Source of the DNA: Boothiomyces macroporosus
Taxonomy: Eukaryota > Chytridiomycota > Chytridiomycetes > Rhizophydiales > Terramycetaceae
Direction of reading: 5' to 3'
Length of the DNA: 64,000 nucleotides
NCBI GenBank assembly: GCA_027604185.1
Contig: JADGKB010000032.1
Span: 1-64,000, forward strand
Shown: positions 20,704 through 28,984 of the stretch, piece after piece
Position numbering within the stretch: position 1 is the stretch's first letter
Layout: every line of letters begins with the position of its first letter
Program-made: the position numbers and the translations under genes
Notes under the pieces: model-generated
Told to the model about the DNA's origin: nothing
The model's input: only the letters and a program-made list of their open reading frames with translations
The model's database searches: none

Positions 20704-21199
20704 TTAACGGTGGGCTGCAAAAGACAAGTAAGAGTTCCACCCAATTCCAATCATGTTGATGTACAACATTCTGTATTGAACTGGAACTAGTCTGAAATTC
20801 ACCATATTAGCAACAGGCCACAGGAAACTACCGTTCACAAAAATAGGTACGAATTGCTTGTTGATTTTCTCTATTGGGCTCTGCCTATCTATCAGGGCAG
20901 TATATGAAAGAAATACAATTGTAAATGGGGCTACATTAATCTAGATTACGAAAATTCATCAAATGACCAACAACTGCTTTTTCAATAACAGTTGGCATGT
21001 TTCTAGCTGATCCAAATAACTTGTCTAGTAACCGGAAGCCATGTAAAAAGTATGGGCCGTGGAATGCGAAACCGAAAATAGAGAACTTTGCTGTTTGAAT
21101 CCAGTCAATTTTCTTTTTTGAAATGAGTGCCTGGTTGATTAAATCGCCAACGATAAAGAGAGATCCGGATGTGCATGCAGCTTTCAGGTATGCGTTCAT
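20704..21199 (-). CDS. Mpv17/PMP22-family membrane protein, copy B
   Basis: Two exons (20950-21199, 20704-20930) join across a 19-nt intron into 158 residues. The protein shows GDLINQALISKKKIDW, FSIFGFAFHGPYFLHGFRLL, then PFTIVFLSYTALID, FLWPVANMVNFRLVPVQYRM and IGIGWNSYLSFAAH, all standard Mpv17/Sym1 blocks. Four membrane helices are expected. Its stop is only 55 bp from the start of copy A. Both copies lack a long mitochondrial presequence, as is usual for this family. Confidence 0.85.
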
Positions 21200-21297
21200 T
21201 TGAGAGAGTAATTAATGGTTAGACACAAAGAGGTGGCACCATTAGTAATTTTTTGAAAGTGTGATTAATTTGTTGTTTCAACTACTAGGTTTTATTA

Positions 21298-22952
21298 TTA
21301 AAAATGTTCGCTAAAGTCATAGTCTTCATTGCTCACTTTGGCCTTTTTCGCAGGCTTTGATTTTTTGCCAACCGGTTCTGCTTTCTTGTTTTTACCTTCT
21401 GGTTTCTTGTTTTTTGGTTCTGATTTCTTGCTTTTTGATTCTGATTGCTTGCTTTTTGATTCTGATTGCTTGCTTTTGGATTCTGGTTTAGCTTTTGGCT
21501 CATCTTCTTCATCTTCCTCTGCAACACCTTCCTCCATCATTTCTTGCACAAAATCTGGTAATTCAGTGAATTCAATATCTCCATCAGACTCTTCATCAGA
21601 CATTTCTGGTCCAGCATCAGCCAAACTCTCTGACAATTCTTCATCATCTTCTTCAAACTCTTCGCTCTCTTCTAAATCTTCATTGCCATCATCTTCCATC
21701 TCATCGTCCATTTCCTCTTCGTATTCCATCTCATCGTCATCTGATTCTTCAAACACAATTTGCTCATTTTTTTGATATTCTTTTGGTAAAGATGGAACTG
21801 TGTCTACTGGGAACGGACCAACAGTTTTGATTTTGAAAATCTTTTCAAATTCGGATTCGTTTTTCAAACTAGACAAGTCAATCTTTGCATCAGAGTTGTG
21901 GGTTGGTGGCACTGTGTAGTAAGGGATGCGGAATTCATAGAAATCATTCATGATTGCTCTTGCTGTACTATTTAAATCTAAACCACTCTATAATTAACAA
22001 TAATTACTCTTCGAATATAGTTTTTATGCTTGGCGATTTGAACTAGAACATCATTGTAGTTCTGATATGGATGAATCTTGTACAATTGCATCAATTGTTT
22101 ATCTGTAAATCTATTGAAAAGACCAGTGACCGTGTCTTGTGGGTTTGGAATAGATTTTGCAATAGTATAGTTGCGCATCAAAACTAAATGGGATTCTTCT
22201 TCCTTTTCTGTCTTTGAAAAGATTATTCCAGTTGATTTTTCAATTTCTACATTCTCCAAACCTTTAATCTTGTACAAAATGTTGGATTTACCAGTATGCG
22301 GATATCCAACAATACCAAGCTTTGGATTTTTTACTTTTAACTTATCAACAGCTGCTTGCAATAGAGAAACGGAATCAATTTCCACATTGGTGGAAAATGG
22401 AATCACTGGATATTTGAAATAAGAAATCCATTGCGCTACTGCATCTTTAGGAACCAAGTCAACTTTAGCTAATCCAATAATAATCTTCTTGTTCTTGGAT
22501 TGTTCAAGTTCTTTTGGGTACCCATACAATGGATCTCTGGCATCAAGTGCAATTAAAATAATATTCGAGTCCGCGACAATTTCTGAATAATGCTTGTAGG
22601 ATTTCTTTAAAGTGCGCGGCTTCCTTTCTTGATCCAAGTCCATTTCCATATCTTCTTGCTCTTGTTTTGCAAGTTTTTCCAGTTTCCTCTTTTCCTTTTC
22701 CATTAATTTCTGGGTTAGATAAAAGTACTTGTTGCTTCAAGTCATCAGCTTCCATCAATATCTCTTCTTTGAATGGGAATTGGTTTGGAACTCCTGGGTC
22801 TTTCTTTGACTTTTTCTTTGGGTGTTTCTTTGCTTCCTTTCTATCTCTTCTGTGCTTCTCTGCGACACGCTTTATAATCTTGTACCTGTCTCTTCCAGTT
22901 TGGCGTTTACTCTTATGTTCTAGGTTAATTGAATCCTACTTTTTGGAACCAT
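21298..22952 (-). CDS. nucleostemin/GNL3-Grn1-like nucleolar GTPase homologue with altered G motifs
   Basis: Four exons (22940-22952, 22729-22919, 22008-22709, 21298-21987) join through introns of 20, 19 and 20 nt into 531 residues. The first exon is only 13 nt. The N-terminus MVPKKHKSKRQTGRDRYKII and the block KKSKKDPGVPNQFPFKEEIL are typical of GNL3/Grn1. The GTPase is circularly permuted as in this family: LDARDPLYGYPKELE comes first, then GLAKVDLVPKD, then the P-loop GYPHTGKSNILYKIKG. The usual NKxD is AKVD, and where DxxG/DSPG is expected I read LVLMRNYTIAKS. GTP binding may therefore be weak or lost. The C-terminus is an acidic domain followed by Lys/Ser repeats (SESKSKQ in series). The family acts in 60S ribosome assembly in the nucleolus. 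Confidence 0.85.
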
Positions 22953-23094
22953 TTTAGTGAAATTCTTTTTTTTCTTTTTTTCGTGGCTGGTGTTAGTGTC
23001 ACGTGACTATAAAGTTGACTGAAATAGAATGAACAAACGAAACAAAAGGATTGTTATATTAGTAAAAACCTTTCATTTATATAGCAGAATTCCT

Positions 23095-23535
23095 TTAGTA
23101 TAGTTGAATTCCTTCCCTTTCTGTAAAGAAATATACATATCCCAAAATAGTGAAATAGATCAAAAACCCACCAATTAAACTAAGAATAGTAGCATGCTGT
23201 GTAATGATATCCGCATGGTGCAGCACTAGTGGAAGTCCTTTTCATTAAATTATAAATACCAAATCCAGAGACAATAAAGCAAGAAGTAAGGAAATATCCA
23301 ATTTCCAACACACCCTTGTTTTCTTCGCTAAAGTAATCGTCTTGTCCTGATACTCTTTTACAGACCATGTTGGGGATCGGCGCTAATAGATACGTGAGAA
23401 CAACTAAGAGTGATAGCCAGTTACTGGCGTTAGTGATATTTACTTGTCGATTGCACAGGATAGAATAACTAGTAATATTCCAGTGGCTAGCAAGAAAGCT
23501 AGAGCTATGATCGTCACCATTCCTCCAGACGCCAT
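23095..23535 (-). CDS. VPS55: Vps55/OB-RGRP-family membrane protein
   Basis: Three exons (23444-23535, 23260-23423, 23095-23237) join through introns of 20 and 22 nt into 132 residues. The sequence MASGGMVTIIALAFLLATGI, then LLVVLTYLLAPIPNMVC, FLTSCFIVSGFGLPLVLHHA and LIGGFLIYFTILGYVYFF gives four membrane helices in the order of the Vps55/leptin-receptor-overlapping family. In yeast the Vps55-Vps68 complex works at late endosomes in sorting to the vacuole. Without the 22-nt intron the frame ends early, so the junction is well supported by the restored SGFGLPLV block. Confidence 0.9.
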
Positions 23536-24114
23536 TTTTGTAGATTTTGAAAAACTCGCAAAACCTTGTTTTAAACTTTTATAGAATTTAGCTTTTCAAA
23601 GTTCAATAACTGTATTCAAGCTTTGGTTGAAATTAATCAAACTGCTATTGCTTGTAAATTCTTGATTGACGTTTAGTTCTTACTAAAGATGTCTTGTTTC
23701 CCATAGTTGAGATACACAATGGATTCTCACCTCGATTATATGAATGATTATTGTATTTGTCACAAATTTGAATTGGAATTCCACTTTAAAATTAGAGGAT
23801 CATTGACAGACTGATTACAGTAGCTCGATATACTTTTTAGTTTGGAATCCCTTCAACACTGATTCGAAATCAACACAAATTACTAGTTGCTACTTGAAAT
23901 GTCTAGGTATACATGATGCCACTTGTATTATGAATCCTATTTTCAAAACGGTAATATTAGGAATCTCCTTTCATAGCCGGAAAATCTCATTTGGAGATAC
24001 AGTACCAATTGTTCAATTTCCACTATTACCAAGACCAGTCCACCAAAGAAATCGTGTGAAAAGTTCCCCAATCAAAGCATCAAGGAATATTGAAATTGAT
24101 TTGGACTAGTAATC
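23536..24114. other. intergenic region upstream of the methyltransferase gene
   Basis: About 580 bp. One open frame of 71 codons (23894-24109, plus strand) lies here, but it has no similarity I recognise and no intron, so I leave it unannotated. No TATA box of the type seen at the secreted genes is evident. Confidence 0.5.
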
Positions 24115-24782
24115 ATGGGCCGTTGCCTGTCTCGCGTTTTCAATTTTCCCTCAAAAATGCAAGCTTTACACGAACAGTATGGACCAAAAGAAAGCTGGAT
24201 TCAAATGTGGGAGCAAAAGCAAACCCCGTGGAATATGGTTGAAGCCAGTTTAGGATTACAAAAGCTAGAAAACGAAAAAAGAATTCCAAATGGAAAGATT
24301 CTCATTCCTGGTTGTGGGCAGGGGTTGGATGTTTTTTACCTTACTAATGAAAACCGTTCAGTAGTAGGTTTGGACCTCTATCCTAAAATTATTGAAGAAA
24401 ACAACAAAAAGAGAGATGAGAAGGGATTGAAACCAGAGCACTGTGATTTCGTTTCTGGAGATTTTTTTGAATTTAAAGGTGAATACAATGTTATCTTTGA
24501 TTACACCTTTTTATGTGCTCTTGATCCATCATACAGGACTCAATGGGCGGATCAAATGCAAAAGTTGCTCGTACCTGGTGGAATGCTGATTACATTAATG
24601 TTCCCATTAGATGACCATGAAGGCGGGCCTCCATTTGCCTTGTCTATTGAAATGTAGTTAAATCTAATACTAGCTATCATCAGTTGTTGGATGAATATTT
24701 TTAATGCAGCAGCATTGAAGAAACGCCTAGCTTCAAGAGCAGAGTAGGAAGAGAAAAGCTTGGTGTCTGGATCAGAAAATAA
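24115..24782 (+). CDS. TPMT/HOL-type small-molecule methyltransferase with an in-frame TAA near its 3' end
   Basis: Exon one is 24115-24653 and a 20-nt intron (24654-24673) is followed by exon two. The protein shows PWNMVEASLGLQKL, ILIPGCGQGLDVFYLTNENR (the SAM-binding loop), VVGLDLYPKIIEE, GDFFEF and YTFLCALDPSYRTQWADQMQ, then GPPFALSIE. This is the thiopurine/thiol methyltransferase family, which methylates thiols or halides. After the splice the frame reads IYHQLLDEYF, then TAA at 24702-24704, then without a frame change CSSIEETPSFKSRVGREKLG and VWIRK, stopping at 24780-24782. The tail matches the family (for example SIEENP...GKEKLG in plant HOL proteins). So the stop is a mutation, a sequencing error or a read-through site. 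The main domain is whole either way. Confidence 0.75.
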
Positions 24783-24912
24783 AGACCATTTATAATCCTG
24801 CCGATTTAAAGCAGAGACTCAACATAATAGTTGTGATACCTTTTTATTCTTCATTTAAGGAATACAAAATTATTTCGTTTGCTAATCAAAACATTTAAAT
24901 TCTACTTTTTTC

Positions 24913-25381
24913 ATGGCAGATCCAATTGAAAACTACGAACTACCAAAATCCACAATACAAAAGATTTGCAAAGGAGTACTGCCAGAAGGAACCAATCTGC
25001 AAAAAGAAGCTCGAGAAGCAATCACAAAAGCGTCGACTGTATTCATCAATTACCTAACAGCAGTTGCGAACGAGCAGGCAATAAAGCAAGACAGAAAAAC
25101 TATAAATTCATCAGATATATTTAAAGCCTTGGAAATACTTGAACTCGATGGGTCAATATTAGATCCAGTAAGAGAAGCTACTACTCGTACTTTGTATTAA
25201 TTTAGAATATATTCAAATACAAAAAGAAAAGAGAAATGAGTATAGAAAGCGAAAGTCTTTACAGAACAGTATGAGTAATGAAAGCAATGAGCAAGTGGAT
25301 GAGCATATTGATGATGAAGAGTTGGGCGATAATGATGTTGATATGGAGCATGTTGAAACTGATCAAGAAGAATTGAAATAA
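24913..25381 (+). CDS. DPB4: DNA polymerase epsilon histone-fold subunit Dpb4/POLE3
   Basis: Two exons (24913-25186, 25206-25381) join across the 19-nt intron gtactttgtattaatttag into 149 residues. The N-terminal 90 residues are a histone fold of the Dpb4/POLE3 type: LPKSTIQKICKGVLPEGTNL, then EAREAITKASTVFINYLTAV and DRKTINSSDIFKALEILE. The splice restores a basic linker and an acidic tail (VDEHIDDEELGDNDVDMEHV), as in other members. Dpb4 pairs with Dpb3 in polymerase epsilon and with a second partner in CHRAC/ISW2 chromatin remodelers. Without the intron the frame stops at base 25200 and the tail is lost. Confidence 0.85.
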
Positions 25382-25524
25382 AGCTTTATTTTAAATCTTG
25401 TAATATTAGAGCTTAAGGTTAATTATATAGTTAAAAAGTTTAAAATAAAGTTTACATAAAATTGTTAGAGTTTTTGTAACTTTAATAAGGTTTACATGAG
25501 AATGATATAAAAAAGATGGGTTTA

Positions 25525-26006
25525 TTAAACTGTTAATCGATCAGTCAAACAACGAACAATACAACCAGTCCCGCCAATTTCAACAGCTTTTTCATGCCAA
25601 GTCAACAATAACGCAGGGCTGCATGAAGAAGGCAAACTCATCCCTATATTAATACAACTAACCTTTGTAAATGTACTTTACCAGCATATCCAACTGACTA
25701 CTGTTCAGCTGTTTCAAAACATTAGGAATATCCAATGTCTTTACACTAGTAATAACTGAACATACATTATCCAACGACTTTAACTTCAAATCATCGTACT
25801 GGTAACATGGCTCCAAAGCAGCAATCAAAGCATTAACTAGATCATTACGCTGCAAGTGATTGCGTGTATTTTGTATTTTCAGATTAGTCTCATTCGCTAA
25901 TTGATCGTATGGAATATTTGGCACTTCATCTACAAACGTGTCTTCATCAACGAGGTAATCGTCAACATCAACTAGATTAGCGATTGTTACTTTTTCGGTG
26001 CGCCAT
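25525..26006 (-). CDS. ARC15: Arp2/3 complex subunit 5 (ARPC5/p16)
   Basis: Three exons (25991-26006, 25663-25971, 25525-25643) join through two 19-nt introns into 147 residues. The first exon is just 16 nt. The N-terminus MAHRKIDVDDYLVDEDTFVD matches the ARPC5 start (FRK.DVDEYDE..FVDE). The C-terminus has MLVKYIYKGMSLPSSCSPAL, then LLTWHEKAVEIGGTGCIVRC and LTDRLTV, closely following the human LLMKYIYKGFE...[22 protein letters not shown]. ARPC5 is a structural part of the actin-branching Arp2/3 complex. The gene is divergent from the next one, with only 28 bp between the two ATGs. Confidence 0.92.
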
Positions 26007-26034
26007 GAGATTTTAAAAATGAAATTTTTTTCTA

Positions 26035-26313
26035 ATGATTTTCAAGAGATTCCAAAGCACTATTACCAGAGTTATTAAGCAGCATGTGAATTGTAGTGAA
26101 GAGGAGATTGTCAATTTACAATTCAAATCACCGTCATTGAAATATAAAGTTATTAATTCACTCTTGCAAGAGACTGATAAGCCAATGACCAACGAGCAGC
26201 TATCAAATATTTATTCCTACAGTGATTTGGTCAAGTGGTATCAAAGTAAAGAGACATTGAAGGGAATTGATCTTTTAAAAACACTGCAGATTGATAATTT
26301 GACTTTTAAATAA
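26035..26313 (+). CDS. probable mitochondrial large-subunit ribosomal protein mL50
   Basis: An intronless 92-residue frame begins MIFKRFQSTITRVIKQHV, a basic amphipathic sequence that looks like a mitochondrial presequence. The block LKYKVINSLLQETDKPMTNE, followed by YSYSDLVKWYQSKE, resembles the mL50 pattern (a helix, then T...IP, then a tv.dll.yy element). The context fits: bL35m is the next gene, convergent, with stops 29 bp apart. The match rests on remembered family features and has not been tested by a profile search. Confidence 0.5.
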   Translation: MIFKRFQSTITRVIKQHVNCSEEEIVNLQFKSPSLKYKVINSLLQETDKPMTNEQLSNIYSYSDLVKWYQSKETLKGIDLLKTLQIDNLTFK

Positions 26314-26342
26314 ACTTTCAAGAGAAAATTACTTGTAATTGT

Positions 26343-26730
26343 TTATTTCATGTACTTTTTCTTGTAATAGGGCATCAATCGACGCAGTAACTTTCTCTCG
26401 GTGCCAGTAGCCAGTATCCTCTTTCTCCTATCAACCTTCTTTCGACCGGTATTTTTCCTATTGAAATGGCTTCTTCCGCATTTACTTCTCTTGAACCCAT
26501 CCCTAGTAACCAACCACCTTGATTAAATTCATTTACCTTGCCATTGCTCCTTTATGAGTCTTTAGCTTGTAATACTTTGTTTTTCTCTTTGAACATACTT
26601 TGGTTTTCTTCCATTCAATTTTTGGTCTGTCGGCATTCTTGAATCGCACTTGGAACTGAATTGGCTGTATGATATTCGTGATTCTTACTCGCTGGAATCT
26701 TTGAAGGAATGGTACCAGTCTTGGAAACAT
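26343..26730 (-). CDS. mitochondrial large-subunit ribosomal protein bL35m
   Basis: Two exons (26537-26730, 26343-26517) join across the 19-nt intron gtaaatgaatttaatcaag into 122 residues. A basic presequence (MFPRLVPFLQRFQRVRI) is followed by the bL35 core KYYKLKTHKGAMARWLVTRD, GFKRSKCGRSHFNRKNTGRK and the end RKLLRRLMPYYKK. The splice falls inside the KTHKGAxxRx signature and restores it exactly. The protein belongs to the mitoribosome large subunit. Confidence 0.88.
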
Positions 26731-26849
26731 TTAAAAAAAAAGATTGAATTTTTTTATGAAATTCTCTAACAATTAAGTTTAATCATTCCATCTTGATTTC
26801 ATTAATATACAGCCGTAAGAAATAGAGAGATTTCTCTGATTTCTCTTCA

Positions 26850-27212
26850 TTGCCAACTAATCAAAAAGTACTCGATAGATTAAATACAGAATGTATCATT
26901 GAAACAGACTCGCTCTTCCTTACCACAACACATCTATGATTTTATCTTATTCTTACGACCAGCGCTCTATCAGTCTCAAGAGTTTGATCATGAATTAAAA
27001 GATTGTTCTTGTATTTCAGAATCGATAAAATGATTTGCCATTTCTTGGCTGATAATTATAAAACCATTGAATTCTTTTCGCACCCACAATGCAAACTATA
27101 TTTCAACCAGTTTGTATCATGATATTGAATATAGATATAATCTGAGTTCGTCTTGTTCCGATAATTGGGATGCGCGTCGTGTACTATCGGGAATCCTACT
27201 ATTTCGACTGCA
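26850..27212 (+). pseudogene. possible decayed coding sequence spread over three frames
   Basis: Three neighbouring stretches read like protein in different frames: NQKVLDRLNTECIIETDSLF, then SLPQHIYDFILFLRPALYQS (continuing QEFDHELKDCSCISESIK), then MICHFLADNYKTIEFFSHPQ (continuing CKLYFNQFV). No GT-AG pair joins them into one frame. The second stretch could be an F-box-like helix. This may be a gene remnant, or chance. The rest of the 26731-27284 gap shows nothing else. Confidence 0.25.
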
Positions 27213-27284
27213 ATTTAATTAATTGTTCATGTGCTTATTCCAAATGAACCGCATTTAATTGACACACATGATTTTTCTTTCTAA

Positions 27285-28649
27285 ATGATCTCCATAAAAA
27301 GTGAAAATACAGATTATTTGATTTACATTGGATACAATCTCACGGAAATCAAACAGAAATACGCTGTAAAGAGCACCAGCAGCTTCGTTTCAATTTTGAA
27401 CGACAACAAGCAAATCTCATTCTTTGAATTTGAAAACAAGGTTTCCCGCAACTTGATTATCCGCACTGATTTGATCAATGAGAAAATCAAGCAATTGCCA
27501 AAGGATCAGAATATGCAAATCATGTTGGTCTTTGACACCTATCAAGAAATCAGAAACGCCCTCCCTGTCGTTTACAACTTTCCAATTTACTCTAAAAAGA
27601 CTTCTGGTCCTCAAAGAAAGGTTTACTTGGATTTCGTATGCAAGGAAAAGGTAGACTATCAAGAACTGAATGTCTTGCTGAACGGAATTTTGAAAACTCA
27701 ATTATTGGTTGACATGCCTCCAAATGAATTGAATACCAACCGATTCGTTCAAGAAGCTAAAGATTTAGTAGCAAAATTGAATAATGAACATGTCTCTATT
27801 AAAGTGATTGAAGGGGAAGAGTTGAAATCTAAATTTGGAGGAATTTACAATGTCGGTAAAGCTGCAGTGGAGCCACCAAGATTAGTTGTGTTATCATATC
27901 TTCCTCCATCTGAAAAGACTATTTGCTTGGTTGGAAAAGGCATTGTTTATGACTCTGGTGGTCTGTCAATCAAAGCTACTCTTTTTATGTGTGGTATGAA
28001 ACATGATATGGGTGGAGCTGCAAGCGTCTTGGCTAGTTTCGAGTCAATCGTTACTCAAAAAGTTCAAAAGAAAGTTTATGCTCTCTTGTGTTTAGCGGAA
28101 AACGCAGTATCATCAAAATCCCTTCGAAATGACGATATCATTACAATGTACTCTGGAAAAACTGTTGAAGTGAACAACACTGATGCTGAAGGAAGACTTG
28201 TACTTTCAGATGGTGTAGCTTACTGTTCCCAGAATTTGAAGCCTGACTTGATTGTCGATATTGCTACTCTGACTGGTGCTCAATTGATTACTACTGGCCT
28301 AAAACATGCAGCAATCCTTACACCTTCAGAAAAAACAGAACAGTTCGTAATCAAATGTGGAAAAGATAGTGGTGACTTGGTATATCCAATCTTGTATGCT
28401 CCCGAAATCCTCTTGGATAACTTCAAGTCAAAAGTAGCTGATTTAAAGAATTCTGTGAAAGACCGTATGAATGCACAATGTAGTTGTGCTGGTATCTTTA
28501 TTGAACAACATTTGGGCGACTATAAAGGTGAATGGTGCCATGTTGACATTGCCGGTAAGTGTAAATTAATTGTAGGTCCTGCTAGTCACGAAGACAGAGG
28601 CACTGGGTATGGGGCATCTTTGTTGTACGAAATTGTCAAGCAGTACTAA
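27285..28649 (+). CDS. M17-family leucyl aminopeptidase, NPEPL1-like
   Basis: An intronless frame of 454 residues. The metal and active-site blocks are intact: VGKGIVYDSGGLSIKATLFM (Lys and Asp ligands), MKHDMGGAASVLASFESI and NNTDAEGRLVLSDGVAY, followed by DLIVDIATLTGAQLITTG. The wording GKGIVYD.GGLSIK...MPGMK.D-GGAA, GRKCGDLV-like GKDSGDLVYPILYAPEIL and KNSVKDRMNAQCSCAGIFI follow vertebrate NPEPL1 more closely than bacterial PepA. The enzyme removes N-terminal residues from peptides in the cytosol and uses two divalent metals. It has no signal or mitochondrial presequence. This is one of few long genes in the window with no intron. Confidence 0.9.
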   Translation: MISIKSENTDYLIYIGYNLTEIKQKYAVKSTSSFVSILNDNKQISFFEFENKVSRNLIIRTDLINEKIKQLPKDQNMQIMLVFDTYQEIRNALPVVYNFPIYSKKTSGPQRKVYLDFVCKEKVDYQELNVLLNGILKTQLLVDMPPNELNTNRFVQEAKDLVAKLNNEHVSIKVIEGEELKSKFGGIYNVGKAAVEPPRLVVLSYLPPSEKTICLVGKGIVYDSGGLSIKATLFMCGMKHDMGGAASVLASFESIVTQKVQKKVYALLCLAENAVSSKSLRNDDIITMYSGKTVEVNNTDAEGRLVLSDGVAYCSQNLKPDLIVDIATLTGAQLITTGLKHAAILTPSEKTEQFVIKCGKDSGDLVYPILYAPEILLDNFKSKVADLKNSVKDRMNAQCSCAGIFIEQHLGDYKGEWCHVDIAGKCKLIVGPASHEDRGTGYGASLLYEIVKQY

Positions 28650-28984
28650 TAAAATATCGATTACTAGAATATGGGAGTCTATTTCTTGTAGATTCCCATC
28701 TTTGATTTTGAAGTGTGTCCATCATCTTTAGAAAATCATGCGTGATTGTTGCTACATTTTATCCACCAGAATTGATTAAATGGAATTCAATCGTATGTAG
28801 ACACTCGATGTTTACTTCAACGTAATTTCAAGGACCGTTTCCGAATCCGCTAGAGCCACAATAACCTAAGATGCAACCCAGTATGAATTTCAAATTGAAA
28901 TAAAGAATTGCGCATTTTCCATTATTTGTGCCTTTTACCACATCACCATTGTTTCATTTATAATTTTTTAGCTCCACTCTTGTA
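28650..28984. other. intergenic region
   Basis: About 335 bp between the aminopeptidase and the kinase genes on the same strand. I see no reading frame, RNA gene or repeat. Confidence 0.5.

Noticed and set aside
21329..21775. A 148-codon Ser-rich frame on the plus strand
   Set aside because: It is the antisense of the acidic and Lys/Ser-rich tail of the nucleostemin-like gene.
23894..24109. A 71-codon open frame upstream of the methyltransferase gene
   Set aside because: No similarity, no intron and no promoter signal; it probably occurs by chance.
24684..24710. A 24- or 27-nt intron removing the TAA of the methyltransferase gene
   Set aside because: Both delete residues of a conserved block and start GTTG, unlike nearly all other introns here.
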